The position numbers were made by a program, and so were the translations under genes. A DNA stretch of 64,000 nucleotides from Ganoderma boninense (taxonomy: Eukaryota > Basidiomycota > Agaricomycetes > Polyporales > Polyporaceae). How positions within the stretch are numbered: position 1 is the first letter of the stretch; each line of letters starts with the position of its first letter. Where the stretch lies: NCBI GenBank assembly GCA_002900995.3, contig CM035309.1:3354389-3418388 (forward strand), read 5' to 3'. The notes beneath the pieces were generated by a model that ran no database searches, was not told the origin of the DNA, and worked only from the letters and a program-made list of their open reading frames with translations. Below are positions 44,646 to 57,000 of this stretch, piece by piece.

Positions 44646-46952
44646 TCACGCCCGACATACCTTCCGAGACACAACGCCTGCATCCTGGGCCTCCGAGTCG
44701 ACTTGTGTCACGTCAGATAGATCGCTTGCCTCTGAGGCTTGTCGGTGCGCCTCCGCCACCAACGGTCCCCCGACCGTGTTGGGCCCTGCTGCGCTGATTG
44801 TCAGCGCGCAATTCGGACCGTAGCGCAGGGCATTCCGCGTGTTCAGCCTGCCATGTAATGATTCAGCCCGCCGAATGTTACACCAGAGGAAGTGTTTGAG
44901 CGTGACGCACGCGGCAAGAAGGGAGTTGGCATACACTAATCATTATGTCCAGAGGTCAGAAAACACAGGTGTGCGCGCCGCGCCTGCAGGCTTGCTTACG
45001 TTTAGCCGTGACGATGCCGAAACCCGCGTAAATGAGGTTGCGGGGGTAGACGACTCCCTGAAGTCACAGTGGAGTCAGGTGCGTGCGAGTTTGACGTTAG
45101 AGACCATGCGGGCCCATCCGTGCGGGAGACTGCTCACAAATAAGAATGACAAGAGGTCAAGAGTGCTGATGCCACACCGTGATGTCTGTCAACATATCCG
45201 CTCGCCCAGGATGCGAACCGAGGGATGACGCACCCTGTCAACAAGCCTGGAGACAACGGATGAGCATCAAAGGACCGCTTGTGCCAACAGGCTCGCTTAC
45301 CCGTATTGATAGTGTACAAAATAAGTGTGTTCAGGAGGTGGTCCATACTGCGGGGCAAGATGACTATCAGCCTGTGAAATCCGGGACACGACAAATGATA
45401 ATTTGGAAGCCTACCGTTTTACACCTATGTGCTTGCTGCGCAACAGGTTGACCAAGACGGCTGTGATGAAGCCGTCCGCCACCACGCCTATACCCGCCCC
45501 CGCAGGGATGAGCCATCGCTGTGTGTAGCACCGAAGCCCGGTCAGCGCTCAAATGTATGCTCGAGCGGTGTGCTGACAGGGCGTACCACGTGGCCATTGA
45601 TTTCCGTGAAGAGCCTTAAAATCAGCCTACATGTCCCTTGGGGTTAATTCCAGATACAGATACAAGTAGACAGAGGACGTTTTTGAACGCACGCCTGGAC
45701 AGTTCCGGCTGGCAGCGACACATGATTAGACTTAGACTGTCGACTATCGAGAATAAATTGTATAGGTGTGGGTATGATGCTCACCGCAAAGGAATCCTGA
45801 AGTCACGGTCAGTTTTCGACCCGACTCAGCCCATATATCCAACAGTGCAACAGTGAATGATCCAGTAGTACACACCAAATTCTGCTGCGAGCAACACGAG
45901 CTGTAGAGCGCGTCCTTGTTAGCATCGTCACCTATTCGCACATACGATATGGACTGTACATACTGCAACGACGACCAGGATGCGGTATTTGCGGTCACCG
46001 ACTACGTGCCATGAGTTAGCGGTTTGTAATGAGAGGCATGAGTACGGCTTACGGAAGAATATACGACGGGCAAAGAAGCTGGGCGTCGAACTGCGTCAGT
46101 CACTAGTCACTGCTTAGCCGTTCGTGCAGAGGGCCGAAAACACACATCTGAGAGGGCACCGCAACCATTCCCTGTGTAGCAAGCACACGTCAGCAACCGT
46201 CTTCATGGCAAACGTGCCAGAGAGAAGAAAATTCACAGTTGCCACACTTAAAAGCTGAGAGAAGTACGTTTGAGTCAAATGAGGTGGGGGTGAAGAGTCA
46301 AGGCAACTGGAAATACTCACGCTGAGCGACCTGCGAGTTACGGCCAGCCATGAATAAACGAGAAATGTGTACGACAAGTAGCCTGTAGTCTACACACGCA
46401 CCAGACAGAGGCTTCTCGAGCAGCCGGATTGCTGTAACTCGTCACGAGATAATAATAACTGCACGTTTTCCTCCCTGAGCGGTGGAACTTGAACTCCAAG
46501 GCGACGAGTCACAGACATATGCGTACCATGCGTGCGTGCTCAGCACGACGTGAAACGTCTCGAACACTCTGTATCATGGCGCAGTGGTCACGATGGAGCA
46601 GCAAATAAGAGGTGTTATAGGGGGACACGTACAGAGTAAATACAACCTACGCCCGAATGGCTCAGGATGACGATACAACGCGCATGTGTGTTCCTACGCA
46701 CCAAAGACTTTATCCAAACACTGTCCTTGGGGTATTGCTGGAAGTACTGGTAGCACTGGTGAACGACGAGCCCGTACAGCCTGCCGCGCATTGTACCCGC
46801 ACATGTCAGCGTCGAGGTCGCAGCACAGTGCATAGAGTGAGAGATTGGGCTTACGCAATAGCGAAAAATGTAGCAATGAGGAGAGCGCCGAAGGTGTTGT
46901 CAATAGGCGGAGCTGGGATGCCCGTAGGGAGCGCACTCAATGGAGATGACAT
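44646..46952 (-). CDS. DUF6534-like seven-TM protein, member 3
   Basis: Start MSSPLSALPTGIPAPPIDNT with TM1 FGALLIATFFAIA. Further exons give RLYGLVVHQCYQYFQQYPKD, VFETFHVVLSTHAW, YYYLVTSYSNPAAREASVW, the WLI-type segment with GYRRGGGRLHHSRLGQPVAQ in the shifted frame (AGAGIGVVADGFITAVLVNL in phase), MDHLLNTLILYTINTG, YPRNLIYAGFGIVTAK and the tail LNTRNALRYGPNCALTISAA. Stop at 44646. The same exon layout and tail motif as member 2 mark these as tandem paralogues. The tail is Ser/Asp-rich. Not every internal border is fixed. Function unknown. Confidence 0.8.
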
Positions 46953-48149
46953 GACTGGAGACTGGAGGGACAGGGCGGTGCCGAGACCCTGACAACTCGG
47001 AGCGAGGGGGATTTATAACCGGCTGAGGTGAATCTGCACGTCTGGCCGTAGCAAGGCATCGACCACATTGTTAGATTGCGTGCGCAGGAAACGCAAAGGC
47101 GTATCAAGGCCCGTTCTTGATATCGAAGGGCGTGACTGATTGCAGCTACCATGACCTCCGCGCCGACTCGCGGGAGCCTGGACCCGGCAGAGATGGAACG
47201 AGACCGGGAGGAGAGGACGCGAAATATCATGCAAGTACGGGTATCTGCGGACGTGTTAGTATCGTTGCTGGAGGTTCGCACGTGGGATGGAAGACACACA
47301 GCGATGTATCTGTAACACTTCCCAGTCCGTCCGCAAAGCCGACAGCCCCGGTGGTGACCGGGGGGGAGAGGTAATTTCGTCTTGTTGGAGAGCAAGAAGG
47401 CGAACCTCGGCTGCCTTCTTTGGATTTGTGATCCAAAAATTGCGATTAGTATCGTGCCAATGATACTGCGACCTCAAAAAGACAACATTTCACACGATCA
47501 ACAGGAACTTCGCGTCATTAGAAATGGCCATCTTTTGGGCGCATTCACAGAGATTAGATGACTGCGGACCTCCTATGGTGAACGCAAAACCTCGAAGGTG
47601 TGCTATCCATAGTCCAGAAGATTGGATGTATCGGTCGGACGAAGCACGAGTGCCGACTGGGGGGTGACTCGGATCTGACTCGGAGTCACGACTGCTGCTG
47701 GCGACGGCATGGTTGATATGGGATGTTGGACTACTACACACGCGAGTTGCACATTCCTGCGCCTGTGTAGACCATGTGCCTTTCCATACTTGTATCAATA
47801 GTGTGTGCGTAAAACAGGATGTTGTTGGCTTACGGAGGTACTACCGTCATGGTGGTTTCGGGCGAAGATGCTGGCGAGCACAGCCATACGTGTAGCGCCG
47901 TAGCAACTCTCATAGTCGGCGTCTATCTTCTCCACCTCTCCCCGCTCCGCCGATGTCCGACAACATATAAAGCACTAATAATGGATCACCCTGTAGGGGC
48001 CTGGTAGCGGGGAGAGAGGATACAGAGACAGAGCCTTGGCGAGGCGGCGTGGAGTCACTAAACTTCTCAGGATGTAAGGTACGTGGCACTGAGACGTGTG
48101 AAGTAGTGTCACTCTAAGTGCATGGAATAATAATGCGACAAAGAGGAAG
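46953..48149. other. Upstream region of seven-TM member 3
   Basis: Open stretches (46937-47395 minus, 152 codons) show no known motif and overlap the promoter of member 3. No gene recognised. Confidence 0.35.
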
Positions 48150-48330
48150 GCTCACCAACCAGACACTTGAGCGAAATGTTGTCCTTGGGGCATAATTGAA
48201 AAACAAATTAGCTTGGTGGACCGCCAGTTCCTACAGCCTGAAACGTTCCAGCTGAGACCCGGGGCGTGCTGCACCTACAGCAATACCGACAACAAGTATG
48301 GCATCAATGGGGTTGTCGCGCGAGAGCTGA
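48150..48330 (-). pseudogene. Relic of a DUF6534-like gene (member 4)
   Basis: Two adjacent pieces survive on the minus strand: RDNPIDAILVVGIAV (compare LDNTFGAILI in the paralogues), an intron-sized gap with an acceptor, then RL-stop-ELAVHQANLFFNYAP and FRSSVWLV (compare RLYGLVVHQCYRYFKLYPKD). An in-frame stop replaces Tyr in RLYG. No downstream TM segments were found, so only the first two exons are left. Confidence 0.7.
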
Positions 48331-50050
48331 ATGTAGGGCATGACACTGGGAGTAGGTTAAAGAGACCTGATAGCATCGAAACCCGCAATGAGTGTTCATA
48401 TCATGAGGCAAATTGGAGTCGGAGTCTATCTATTTCGGAGTGTTTGACTGGCAGACTGTTTGTGATAGCATCGTCTCGAAGTGCTGCCCTCGGCTGGGAA
48501 AGGAAGAAGTCTGCGCGAGCAATGAGTAGGTGGGGATGATCAAGGAAGTGCCCATCTGGCGATTTCGACAATGAGTTCGCTAAAAGGGACTCACCGTCGA
48601 TGATGTACTACTACCCGCGCAGCCTCGTCTTATTCCTCAGGCCCGATGTGAGGACTCGAGGGAGGCGAACGTCTTTGGTCTGAGAGCGAGAACTAGAGGT
48701 AGTGCTTCACTATCTGAGCGCATCGGCCAAAACGTACGCTTAGGATATTGCGCCTGGGTGTGCTTTCGCTCGATGACTACCTTCGCGCGAACAAGTTCTC
48801 TCGCATCTGGCCAATGACGACATCGTCAAGACATGCTCATCTTTGAGGGGCATCCGAGGGGATTGAATTGCCGTGAAGAAAGCTCTGAGAAGGACGTGCG
48901 ACGGCTAACGTATTCGATTCCAAAGCCAAGATGATCAGAGAGAACGTCGAGGGGAGCGTCGGCAACTCGGGCGTCCTCCGCCAGCGCTGACACGCCATTC
49001 GACGATGGTCGCTTGATTGCCTATGTCGCAGTCTCCTGATCCCTTCTGCGATTTGTTGTTCGCCGAGGCAGATTATGTATACTGTTGGAGCAATGACGGT
49101 GAGCATAGTGAGCATGGGCATACTGCAAAGACGACGAGGCGATGTGGACGTACGTGGATGACACAGTGGTGGTTGCGGTCTCCGAAGGGGCCCGAGGCTG
49201 TAATTGCTGGAAAAGGGCTAGCTGGCGCTTGCTTGCACATTCAACTTTCAAGTTCCCATCTCCGGTTCTCCATCCACAACAACCGACTTCAGGAACTCGA
49301 TGGAGCAAGGCGGAGCGCACCAAGCGAAGCAAAGCTATTCCCTCATTTCGCCCGAGAACCATCCCCATGTCATACGAAAGCGGCCACGATCTTTCTTCAA
49401 CATCTGGTGACATGTCAGCGGGGGCGACGAACGAGATGTTACCCAGCAACGGACGACCCATGGAAGATGCGCCAATCGCCATGGATTGCGATGATCCTCA
49501 CTAAGAGGTACTTCTCTAACAATTCCCCGATACTAGTAAGTAGTAGTACATGCGGTACTGTACAACAGTGCGCCGAGCGCGCGTACACGAGCGCGCCCTC
49601 TAGGTAAGTAAGTAAATAAGTAGGTGAACGAGAGATATGCGACTATGCCATGCAGTGCGTGCAACGAGTGACAAATACATAAGATATGCGAGGAGCCGGG
49701 GAGACGATGTGTTTGTGCAGTACCGGAGATGATGGAAAGATGGATGGGAGCAGGAGCAGAAGCAGAAGCAGAGCGCAGGCGCAGGGAGCGTGCGGTAGAC
49801 GAGCCGCACAAGAACTAGAAGGAACCGGCGTGAGATGCGTAAGGAGCGCGTGAGGCATCGTGTCCGCTAGCGGGAACAGATGCAGATGCAGATGTAGATG
49901 CACGAACGAACTAGCGAGCGAGCCAACGAATGAACGAACGAACGAAGTGGAGCGCGGAGCGGGGGAAAAGAAAGACGATCATCGACATCAGTGCCTGCGA
50001 GCGCGGCGAACACGCAGCTGATGCGGTACGTTGCGCGCCGAGCACATGCA
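48331..50050. other. Stretch without an assigned gene
   Basis: A 153-196 codon pair of overlapping frames lies at 49017-49607 (plus) and 49021-49482 (minus), without motifs. A minus-strand TM-like piece (LTMLTVIAPTVYIICLG) at about 49050-49120 could be a further membrane-gene relic. At 49595-49990 the sequence is rich in short direct repeats (TAAGTAAGTAAATAAG; GCAGATGCAGATGTAGATGC; GAACGAACGAACGAAG), probably the 3' flank of the next gene. Confidence 0.35.
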
Positions 50051-50851
50051 TCACCGGGGGAACGCGAACGTCGCGCCCGGCGCGGGGGTCGGCGGGAAGA
50101 GCGAGTCGTCGCACTCGGCGTGCTGCAGGTAGCGGTCGACCACCTCGCGCCAGTCGGACTGCGCGACCGCGTCGTGCCAGAACTCGGGCGCGCGGTGGTC
50201 GACGACCTTCGGCGTGAGCAGCGGCTCGCGCCCGCCCCCGTACATCCACCGGTCGACCATGTCCGCGTCCCCGTAGTGCTCGATGACGATAGTCGGCCCG
50301 ATCGGCGACAGGCACGACTGCGGCGAGAGGGGCGACGGGGGCGACGGGGGCGACGGCGCGGGCCGCGGCGGCTGTCGCGCGGCGAACGTGGTGGCCGCGT
50401 AGGACGGGCTGTCCACGGGGGACACGGTGAAGGAGAACATGGTGTCGAACGGGCTCTCCTCATCAGACGACGCGGACAGGGAGTCGACCTCGAGCAGCTT
50501 CAGGTGGTACCGCCGCGGCTTGAGCGCGATGCATGGCTCGGGCGCGAGGTTGAACAGCGGATCCTGCTCGACGTCGGCGTCGCTGCAAACACGATCCAGC
50601 GCAGTTAGCATCATATCGGGTGGGCGCGTGGGTGGCTCAGATGCGACGACGTACTGAGGCAGGGATATCTGTGGGGGTGTGGTACGGATCGTGCTGGGCC
50701 CCGCCTTCGCTTTCCAGATATCAGCGAAGTGCGTCCGTTTTGCAGACGTCATGCTGCCGGATTTGGGCGAGCTCGCCGCCCTGGGCCCGTGGGGGCGGCG
50801 CGCCGGCCGCTCGGGCGAGTGCATGTTCGTGTTGATCCTCGCGAGCATCAT
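50051..50851 (-). CDS. Orphan proline/serine-rich protein, 242 residues
   Basis: Two exons (50851-50655 and 50582-50051). The intron has a perfect GTACGT donor, a GCTAAC branch site and a TTTGCAG acceptor, and the phase is kept. The protein begins MMLARINTNMHSPERPARRP. It carries a basic N-terminus, TPPQISLPHDADVEQDPLFN, a short Pro-Ser run ([16 protein letters not shown]), and a compact C-terminal part with VDRWMYGGGREPLLTPKVVD and PEFWHDAVAQSDWREVVDRY. No signal peptide or TM segment. No family recognised. It looks like a low-complexity regulatory or scaffold protein, but that is a guess. Confidence 0.65.
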   Translation of the reverse strand: MMLARINTNMHSPERPARRPHGPRAASSPKSGSMTSAKRTHFADIWKAKAGPSTIRTTPPQISLPQYVVASEPPTRPPDMMLTALDRVCSDADVEQDPLFNLAPEPCIALKPRRYHLKLLEVDSLSASSDEESPFDTMFSFTVSPVDSPSYAATTFAARQPPRPAPSPPSPPSPLSPQSCLSPIGPTIVIEHYGDADMVDRWMYGGGREPLLTPKVVDHRAPEFWHDAVAQSDWREVVDRYLQHAECDDSLFPPTPAPGATFAFPR

Positions 50852-51839
50852 GCGTGGGCGGCGAGCGTACTGCTGCTGGGCCGCGGGCGAGGGCTGTTGA
50901 ATAGAGAGGAGGGAGAGGGGCCGCTGCGGCCTGAGTTGGGGAGCAGGTCTGGGAGGGGCGACACGCTTTTAGAGGAGACATGGCGCGCCCGGGGACTGAG
51001 ATTGGCAGAGGCAGATGGGGAAGATATCAAAGAAGTCAGTGTGTGGAACGGGCGGACGACGTGGGAGCGCCGGCTGGGAATCTAATGTGAGTGCGGCCTC
51101 TGACTCTAAGTGGCTCATGGCGTGGGTGTGCCCGCGGGTGACAGTTGTGGCGCTGGCGAACGTCGAGGTGCTGTACCACTCGCGACTCGGAGGGCAGCAG
51201 TGTGCCCGAGGCGTGCACGTCCGCCGCTCTGTGGGAATTGCCCAGGAGACTGCGGCGTGTTTGTCCAGGTACGGGTACGAGGCATATCCTATGTGGCTTG
51301 ATAGCTTCTCTCCGGCAACAGCGATGTACCTTCCCACTCACCAGTAAGGCGGTGTGTCTATCTTACGTCGCTGGCAACCGGCCCTTCGCATGATGCTGGT
51401 GCGCTGGGTCGCCAAGGAGCTACCGACATAGCGTTGTGGTCCATCCTCGTGTTCAGAAAATCTATATAGTCGCCGACAGTTCGATAGGATGCTCGCTCTA
51501 GAGATGTGGTGCATCACTGGCGAAGCTCACCTCTGCGTCACGGTACGCTTGATGAATATGATGCAGCCTGTCCGCGAATGTCAACATAATCGGCGTCAGC
51601 TTCCGAGTCGCACGTGCGGATCATTGGTCGACGAACCGGCAGCGCTCTCAGCATCGCATTGCCAGCTTCGTAGGTCGCACGACAGTATCACCCGAGCCAA
51701 AAGGGGCAACGCGGTAGAGGCTGAAGCCGGTGGCGGCAACATGCGTCATAGTCATGGAGGACGGGATGAATGCTGCGTCCTCCGACTACACCGCACGCTA
51801 CCAAACACCTCCGGCGGCGCGCCAAGCCTAGGTCCCGAG
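50852..51839. other. Upstream region of the orphan gene
   Basis: Open frames of up to 123 codons on both strands without motifs. An in-phase upstream exon for the orphan gene is conceivable (the frame stays open to about 50960). Nothing else recognised. Confidence 0.35.
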
Positions 51840-53260
51840 TCGCGTTTGGCAGGTAGGTAACTTGGGGTTCCTGAGAGGGGGATTCAAGGCCGGGCAGCTT
51901 GTGTACTTCGGCGGATGGCGGAACTGAAATTGAGCAATGACAGGACAGTAGATTAGTAGACGGCATTGCCGGATGGAGCAAAGACGCAGATCGTCGGGAA
52001 CGTTCATAGGATGCCGGCTCCGGGTACTCGAGAACCCTCGTTGCCACACCATGCCATCTGGAACGTGAAGAGGGGGGCTTTGGCAGCGCACATGCGGGCC
52101 ATATGGGAATCCAAACCACAGTCTGGCATGGACGAACTTTGGAGAGGCGGTATGTCAAGATAAGCAGGATAAGTTGCCTGGCATAGGCACGGCAACCCCA
52201 CGACTTACGTGTTCGTCTTGGAGGAGAGCGGACATGGCAAAGAGTCTACAAACGAACACCGATCTCGACGGCCTAAAAATGTATCAGACAGCCAAGGGAC
52301 CGAATACGCGAGCTCGGAGAGCACCCGAGTGTGAATGTCGCGCGCACTGAAAGACGGATTGTGTGTCAGGGTTTGGGTTCAATTAAAGCTCTATCTGTGA
52401 GCAACACACCTTGGCTTAATCCTCTCACGGGGAGAGGTCCTCACGAAGGATTTCCGTCACTGGGACCGTCCCTGGCAACTGTGACATACAGAAACCACGT
52501 CCAAGCGCGATAGATATGTGGACTGAAACGAGCGACGACAAGTCGGGTCTGTTTGACCTCCAAAAGCGATGGTAAGGACGACGCGTCAGGATGCAGGCGT
52601 CGGGCGCGGCAGGGATCAGCGAGACGTAGCCGGCGCACAGAACGTGAAAGGGACAGTGATCGTCCCCGGGTCCACCGAAGCCTGGGACGGATGCCGCGGT
52701 GCGAGGCCGATCAAACCGTAAGCTAGAAAGTCACAACTCACCTCCTACCGGTCATCGTGGGACAGACAGCCATGTTCGTGTCATACACGCCAGACGCCAC
52801 TTCACAGGCTGCATCCGTGCGGAATACGATTGCATGCGTTGTGAGACGCATCCAACAACGAATCAGGTTCCACCACCTGATGAACGGGATATATGCGTCT
52901 ACGAGAGGAGACTCACCATCCTCAAATCCAGGTTTGAGAGCTCCTGACCTTACGATGCCGCCTACTGACACGAATTAGTTCGGCCAGAGACACCAGGAGG
53001 TGCTCACACGGTGTGAGAGCATACACAGACTGTGAGAGCATGAACGTCGAACGCCGTCGCTGTCGCATGGCACGTTGATACCAGACGCCAAAAATGAGAG
53101 CAATCAAAGTTTCCGAAAGATCCATTAATGTGCGGTACTGCAGAGAATGTCAGAGGTGCCGCGATATGGCTAGCTGGGCCAAGGTACTCACAGGTACATT
53201 TGAGTGGGGAGTGTGCGCGTACGTGGGGGTCATCATAACGTAGATAGCTACCCCGACATG
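51840..53260 (-). pseudogene. Possible degenerate seven-TM family gene (member 5)
   Basis: Weak signs only. Near 53210-53090 the minus strand reads MTPTYAHTPHSNVP, then HINGSFG, then in another frame LIALIFGVW, which resembles the N-terminus and TM1 of DUF6534 proteins with a frame change. Near 51900-51840 it reads KYTSCPALNPPLRNP, loosely like the KLYxNSLLALLNxRN tail. The segments between are not recognisable TM helices. It could equally be unrelated spacer. Confidence 0.3.
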
Positions 53261-53372
53261 TCGTCTATACCATCCTGGCGCCACCACTCAGCCAAGGGTT
53301 CAAACTTGCACCAGGTTCGCAACATGGAGAGAGTGCCTACGATCGTCTTTCTGCGTGCGCGAAAGGGGCGAA

Positions 53373-53723
53373 CTACCTGTTCCTGGCGGCGCTGGCCTGG
53401 TTCTGGGCCTGGGCAAGGACGCCTTGCTGCTGCTCAGCAAGCACTCGACGTTTGTTGAAGTAGTCAATCTGCGGAATGCAGCAAGCATGTCATGAGGGTG
53501 GCGGCGCACGACGTCCAGCGGGACACGCACCCAGCTTTTGGCACAATTCTGCTCGTAAGGGCCCCTTTGTGTCCGCGCAAGCGGTCCCCTCGTCGCCAGG
53601 TTTCACGACTTTGGCACCATCGAGACAGGCAAAATATGCGTCTCGACTTTCCCAGCACTTCTGACGATCCTTCCTTGACGTTGCGTCGGGTGTTTCGGAG
53701 CTTTTGGTGCCGAACCAGCCCAT
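53373..53723 (-). CDS. COA6: Cytochrome c oxidase assembly factor 6
   Basis: Two exons (53723-53531 and 53468-53373). The N-terminus MGWFGTKSSETPDATSRKDR leads into CWESRDAYFACLDGAKVVKP, with the family's C-x9-C motif. After the run described below comes the second cysteine pair, CADTKGPYEQNCAKSW, and the exon 2 end IDYFNKRRVLAEQQ with an Ala/Gln-rich tail. Coa6 is a CHCH-type protein of the mitochondrial intermembrane space that helps deliver copper to Cox2. The frame is broken by one extra base in a run of four C at 53562-53565 (GGGG on the coding strand). With three, the protein is 95 residues and both exons are whole codons. It lies divergent to the TBC gene, 341 bp apart. Confidence 0.9.
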
Positions 53724-54064
53724 GATGGGGACGATGAGGAGACGCCGACAGTCGGACGAAGGGGAGGACGAGCCTGAGGTGGTGGTCGATGACGAGGAAT
53801 TTGTGGCACCATTTGCGGGTACGACGCGCCATAATTACGTTATCAGAGAATGTATCCCATAAATGGACATAAGTCAATAGTGTAAGCAAAGTGTATGTCC
53901 AAATGTGGACATATAGTCGTAATCCATGGTTTCCAACACACGGCTCCCGCGTGCTTCCAGCCGCGACGGCGACGCATGCGATCCTCTCGCCCATTCCACC
54001 ACCTGCTTGTCGCACATCGTCGCCCTGGCTTTGCTTCGACTACGACGCTCCCGGAGTTGCCGAC
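53724..54064. other. Divergent promoter region of COA6 and the TBC gene
   Basis: No separate gene. Contains near-repeats of ATAAATGGACATAAGTC and CCAAATGTGGACATATAGTC at about 53859-53917, possibly paired regulatory motifs. Confidence 0.4.
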
Positions 54065-57000
54065 ATGGCATCCTCGTCGACGCAATCGACGCCCGCGCAC
54101 CATCACCCGCTAGCTGAAGATGACGTCCCGTCGCGAGGACGTCGGTCGCGTGGTAAACCGAGCGAAGACAGCCCTAGACCTCAGACAGACTACTTTTCGC
54201 TCAAGGCGAAGCTGGAAAACTGCCTCAGAGGAGCAGCTGAGGTTCTCGAACGCGAGTTGGGATGGGAGCGTGAGAGGTTACGGCAAGGGAACTGGCACTC
54301 GAAGGTGAGTTTCACTCGTGGTGATGCTTGTGTGGTGGAAGAACGTGTCCAGCGGCTGCTTGTGGCAAGCATGTCCCTGCGGTGTATCGAGTCTAGGCCT
54401 CGCAAGTAGTCGGACAAGCTTTGTCGCGGTTCCTGGAGGTCGTAGGCACTCGGCACCCTGGTCGTGTGCGGGTTTCGCCTCGGTTTGATGATCGTCTCTT
54501 GGCGTGAATTCGATACCTAAGCATGCGGTCCTTATGTATGCGCATCCAGTCTCTCCCACAAAGACTAGAAGCTTGTAATGAGGGTAGGGCTGGATCAGAC
54601 ATCTGCAGCACCGCCCGCCACCCTTGTTCACTGCATGGTGCTAATATCTGCTTTCGATTGAAAGCGCAAGGTTTTTTATGAGCAGGATGTTGCTCCATGA
54701 CCATGTTCTCTCCTGTCACTGAGGAGGTGCGATTCGTTCCTGATGCCTGCACAGGCGGACATATATACCGGCCGGGCACGAGCCAGGCTAGGTATGTAAT
54801 ATGCATTCCGCGCGAGGCGCTTCCATTCGTTTGTTGCCAGGAAGGATACATTGCAGGATTCTTTTCCGGGCATTGGCAAGGATGAAGTCGTGAGCTCAGC
54901 ATAGACAGGCCGTGGAAAAATGACTGGGTTTCCTCATGCACGTCTTCGCCGAGCAACTCTCTAACATGTTTGTAGCGTATTCACATGACGATCTGGAACT
55001 GACCCGTCTTGTCACTCAGATCCGTTAAGCCGCCGCCACTTATCGTAGTGGAGCCGTCAAGCGAGGACGGTCATTCCCAAGTGCCCAAGTACGAGCTCTT
55101 CGGACCCAGAGTCTCTGAAGACTGTGCTAGTCCATTCTCCCCTTCGACTACAGCAAAGATCCTATCTACCAAATGGTATGGCCTCCCAGATGACGCCATT
55201 CGCTCTACCGTTTCGACCATCTCCACGGTCACTTCTCCGACGGACAACCCCGAGGATCCATACTGCACGATCATGAGAGTGCTTTCATCGGCTGTCCACA
55301 ACTTGACACGCGCGCGGCAAGAGTTGGAGGAGAGTAGACGCACACTGCTCGAGAAGGAGGCGGCGAGGAAGGAGCGTGCGAGGCAGCTTCTGCAGGAGCT
55401 TCCACCGGCGGAGAAGGAGATTGGGAACCGAGTATTCCAATCTCTGTTTCCGGACGATGACGAGACGCTGCATCAAGTTCACCGCATGCAGAGGCAAACG
55501 AGCTTGATGGTGCGTGTTACATGCTATGCATGTTAATGAAAGTATCACACTTATGATCTCCAGTCTCTCGCCGAATCGCTCACAGAGGCCATCGAAGATG
55601 AGGTGCCAATCTCACGCAGCATACCGAAAGAGGATATCACTCCTATGGCTACCGCTCCCAGCGTACCTCCGCAACCGCAGCCGTCGACCGCTGTCGTAAC
55701 AGCGCAAGCGGTGCCTACGTCCCCAGTCGTCTCGTCAACCGCTGCGGACCCCGTCCCTAGCGTGAATGTTGAAAGTGCCGATACCATAGATGACCCAACA
55801 GTGACGCCAAACATCGACTCTCCAGCTGTGGCTGAGAACGGGGCAGCGAAGACCGACCGACCTTCGCTCGGTGACTGGATGGGTTCATGGTGGGTCAAGC
55901 CACGGAGCAAGAGTAGGACATCCCAAGTGTCTTTCCCTATCGATGATTCCCCTGAATCGCTGAAATCTCCATCACCTTCCATCGTCGACAAGCCTCTTCC
56001 TAGCGACAGCACTCCACCCACGCCATCCATCCCGCCAATACCACGGACAGAGCAGTCGGCATCCAAGCGCAAACCGTCGCGGAGCGTGTTTGGCACGTTA
56101 GGGTTCTCGATCCTTAACCCTGCCTCGTCTTCTTCGAACCCCTTGATGGGCAGGAAGCGTCGGAACCTGTCTGTTACGGACGTCAGCAGCCTGGATCCGC
56201 CGCCCAACCACTCAGACGCTCTGTCGGCGAAGGCTGCCTCGGTATCGCCCGTTGGCAGCCCCCTCCTCGCAGCAACTCCCGTCCTCCCGGAACCCTCAAA
56301 GGTCCCATCGTTGTCGAATGGCTCTTCCTCCCAAAGTCTTATCTCTCCTGACGAGAAGCCGCCCCAAGGGTCGGCGTTACGTGCTATCATCCAAGCAACG
56401 CGCGTCATGACCTCCGATGCCAGTAGCATCCTGGCCGATCAGGGTCGGGAGACGAGTTCTCTCATCGCGCAGCTTGCGCTCGAACTTGTTCGCAATGCGC
56501 GCGAGTCCAGGCTCGATTTCCGAGAGCGCCCGAAGGAGAGGAAGGACCGAAAGGCAGGCGGTACTGAGAGACGCGACCCGCGGCCATCTCTGGTAGTGGA
56601 CATAGACGCCACCCCCACGCCATCTCGCATCCTTACTACTGGACAGGCAGGGCGGTCAAAGCCCAAGAGCCGCAAGCCCAGCGTCAATCTCCCGTCCTTT
56701 GCTTCTCCTTTGTTCGGATCCTTTGCGATCCAACCACAGAAGAAGCTCATGACCGCGCCTGAGAGCGGACAAGCAAATGCCCCAAGCGAGGCTGCGCAAT
56801 CGAGCTCCTCTGCGGCAGCGGCTCAGGCGGCGAGTAAACCCAAGGCCGGGTCGGTGCCTCCTTGAGTCTATCATCCCTGTAAACGCGAAGCCCCCGACAC
56901 AGTATCTGTCACGGCACTACACGCCAGTCACTGCCCGCGACTTCCATTTTTCAATCCCGCTACCTGACGACGCGTCGTCGCTGGCAGCGCAGGGGGAGGA

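Noticed and set aside
49600..49990. CRISPR-like or satellite array from repeated GAACGAAC and GCAGATGC units
   Set aside because: Units are 4-8 bases, irregular, with no spacers, and this is a eukaryote. Ordinary low-complexity sequence.
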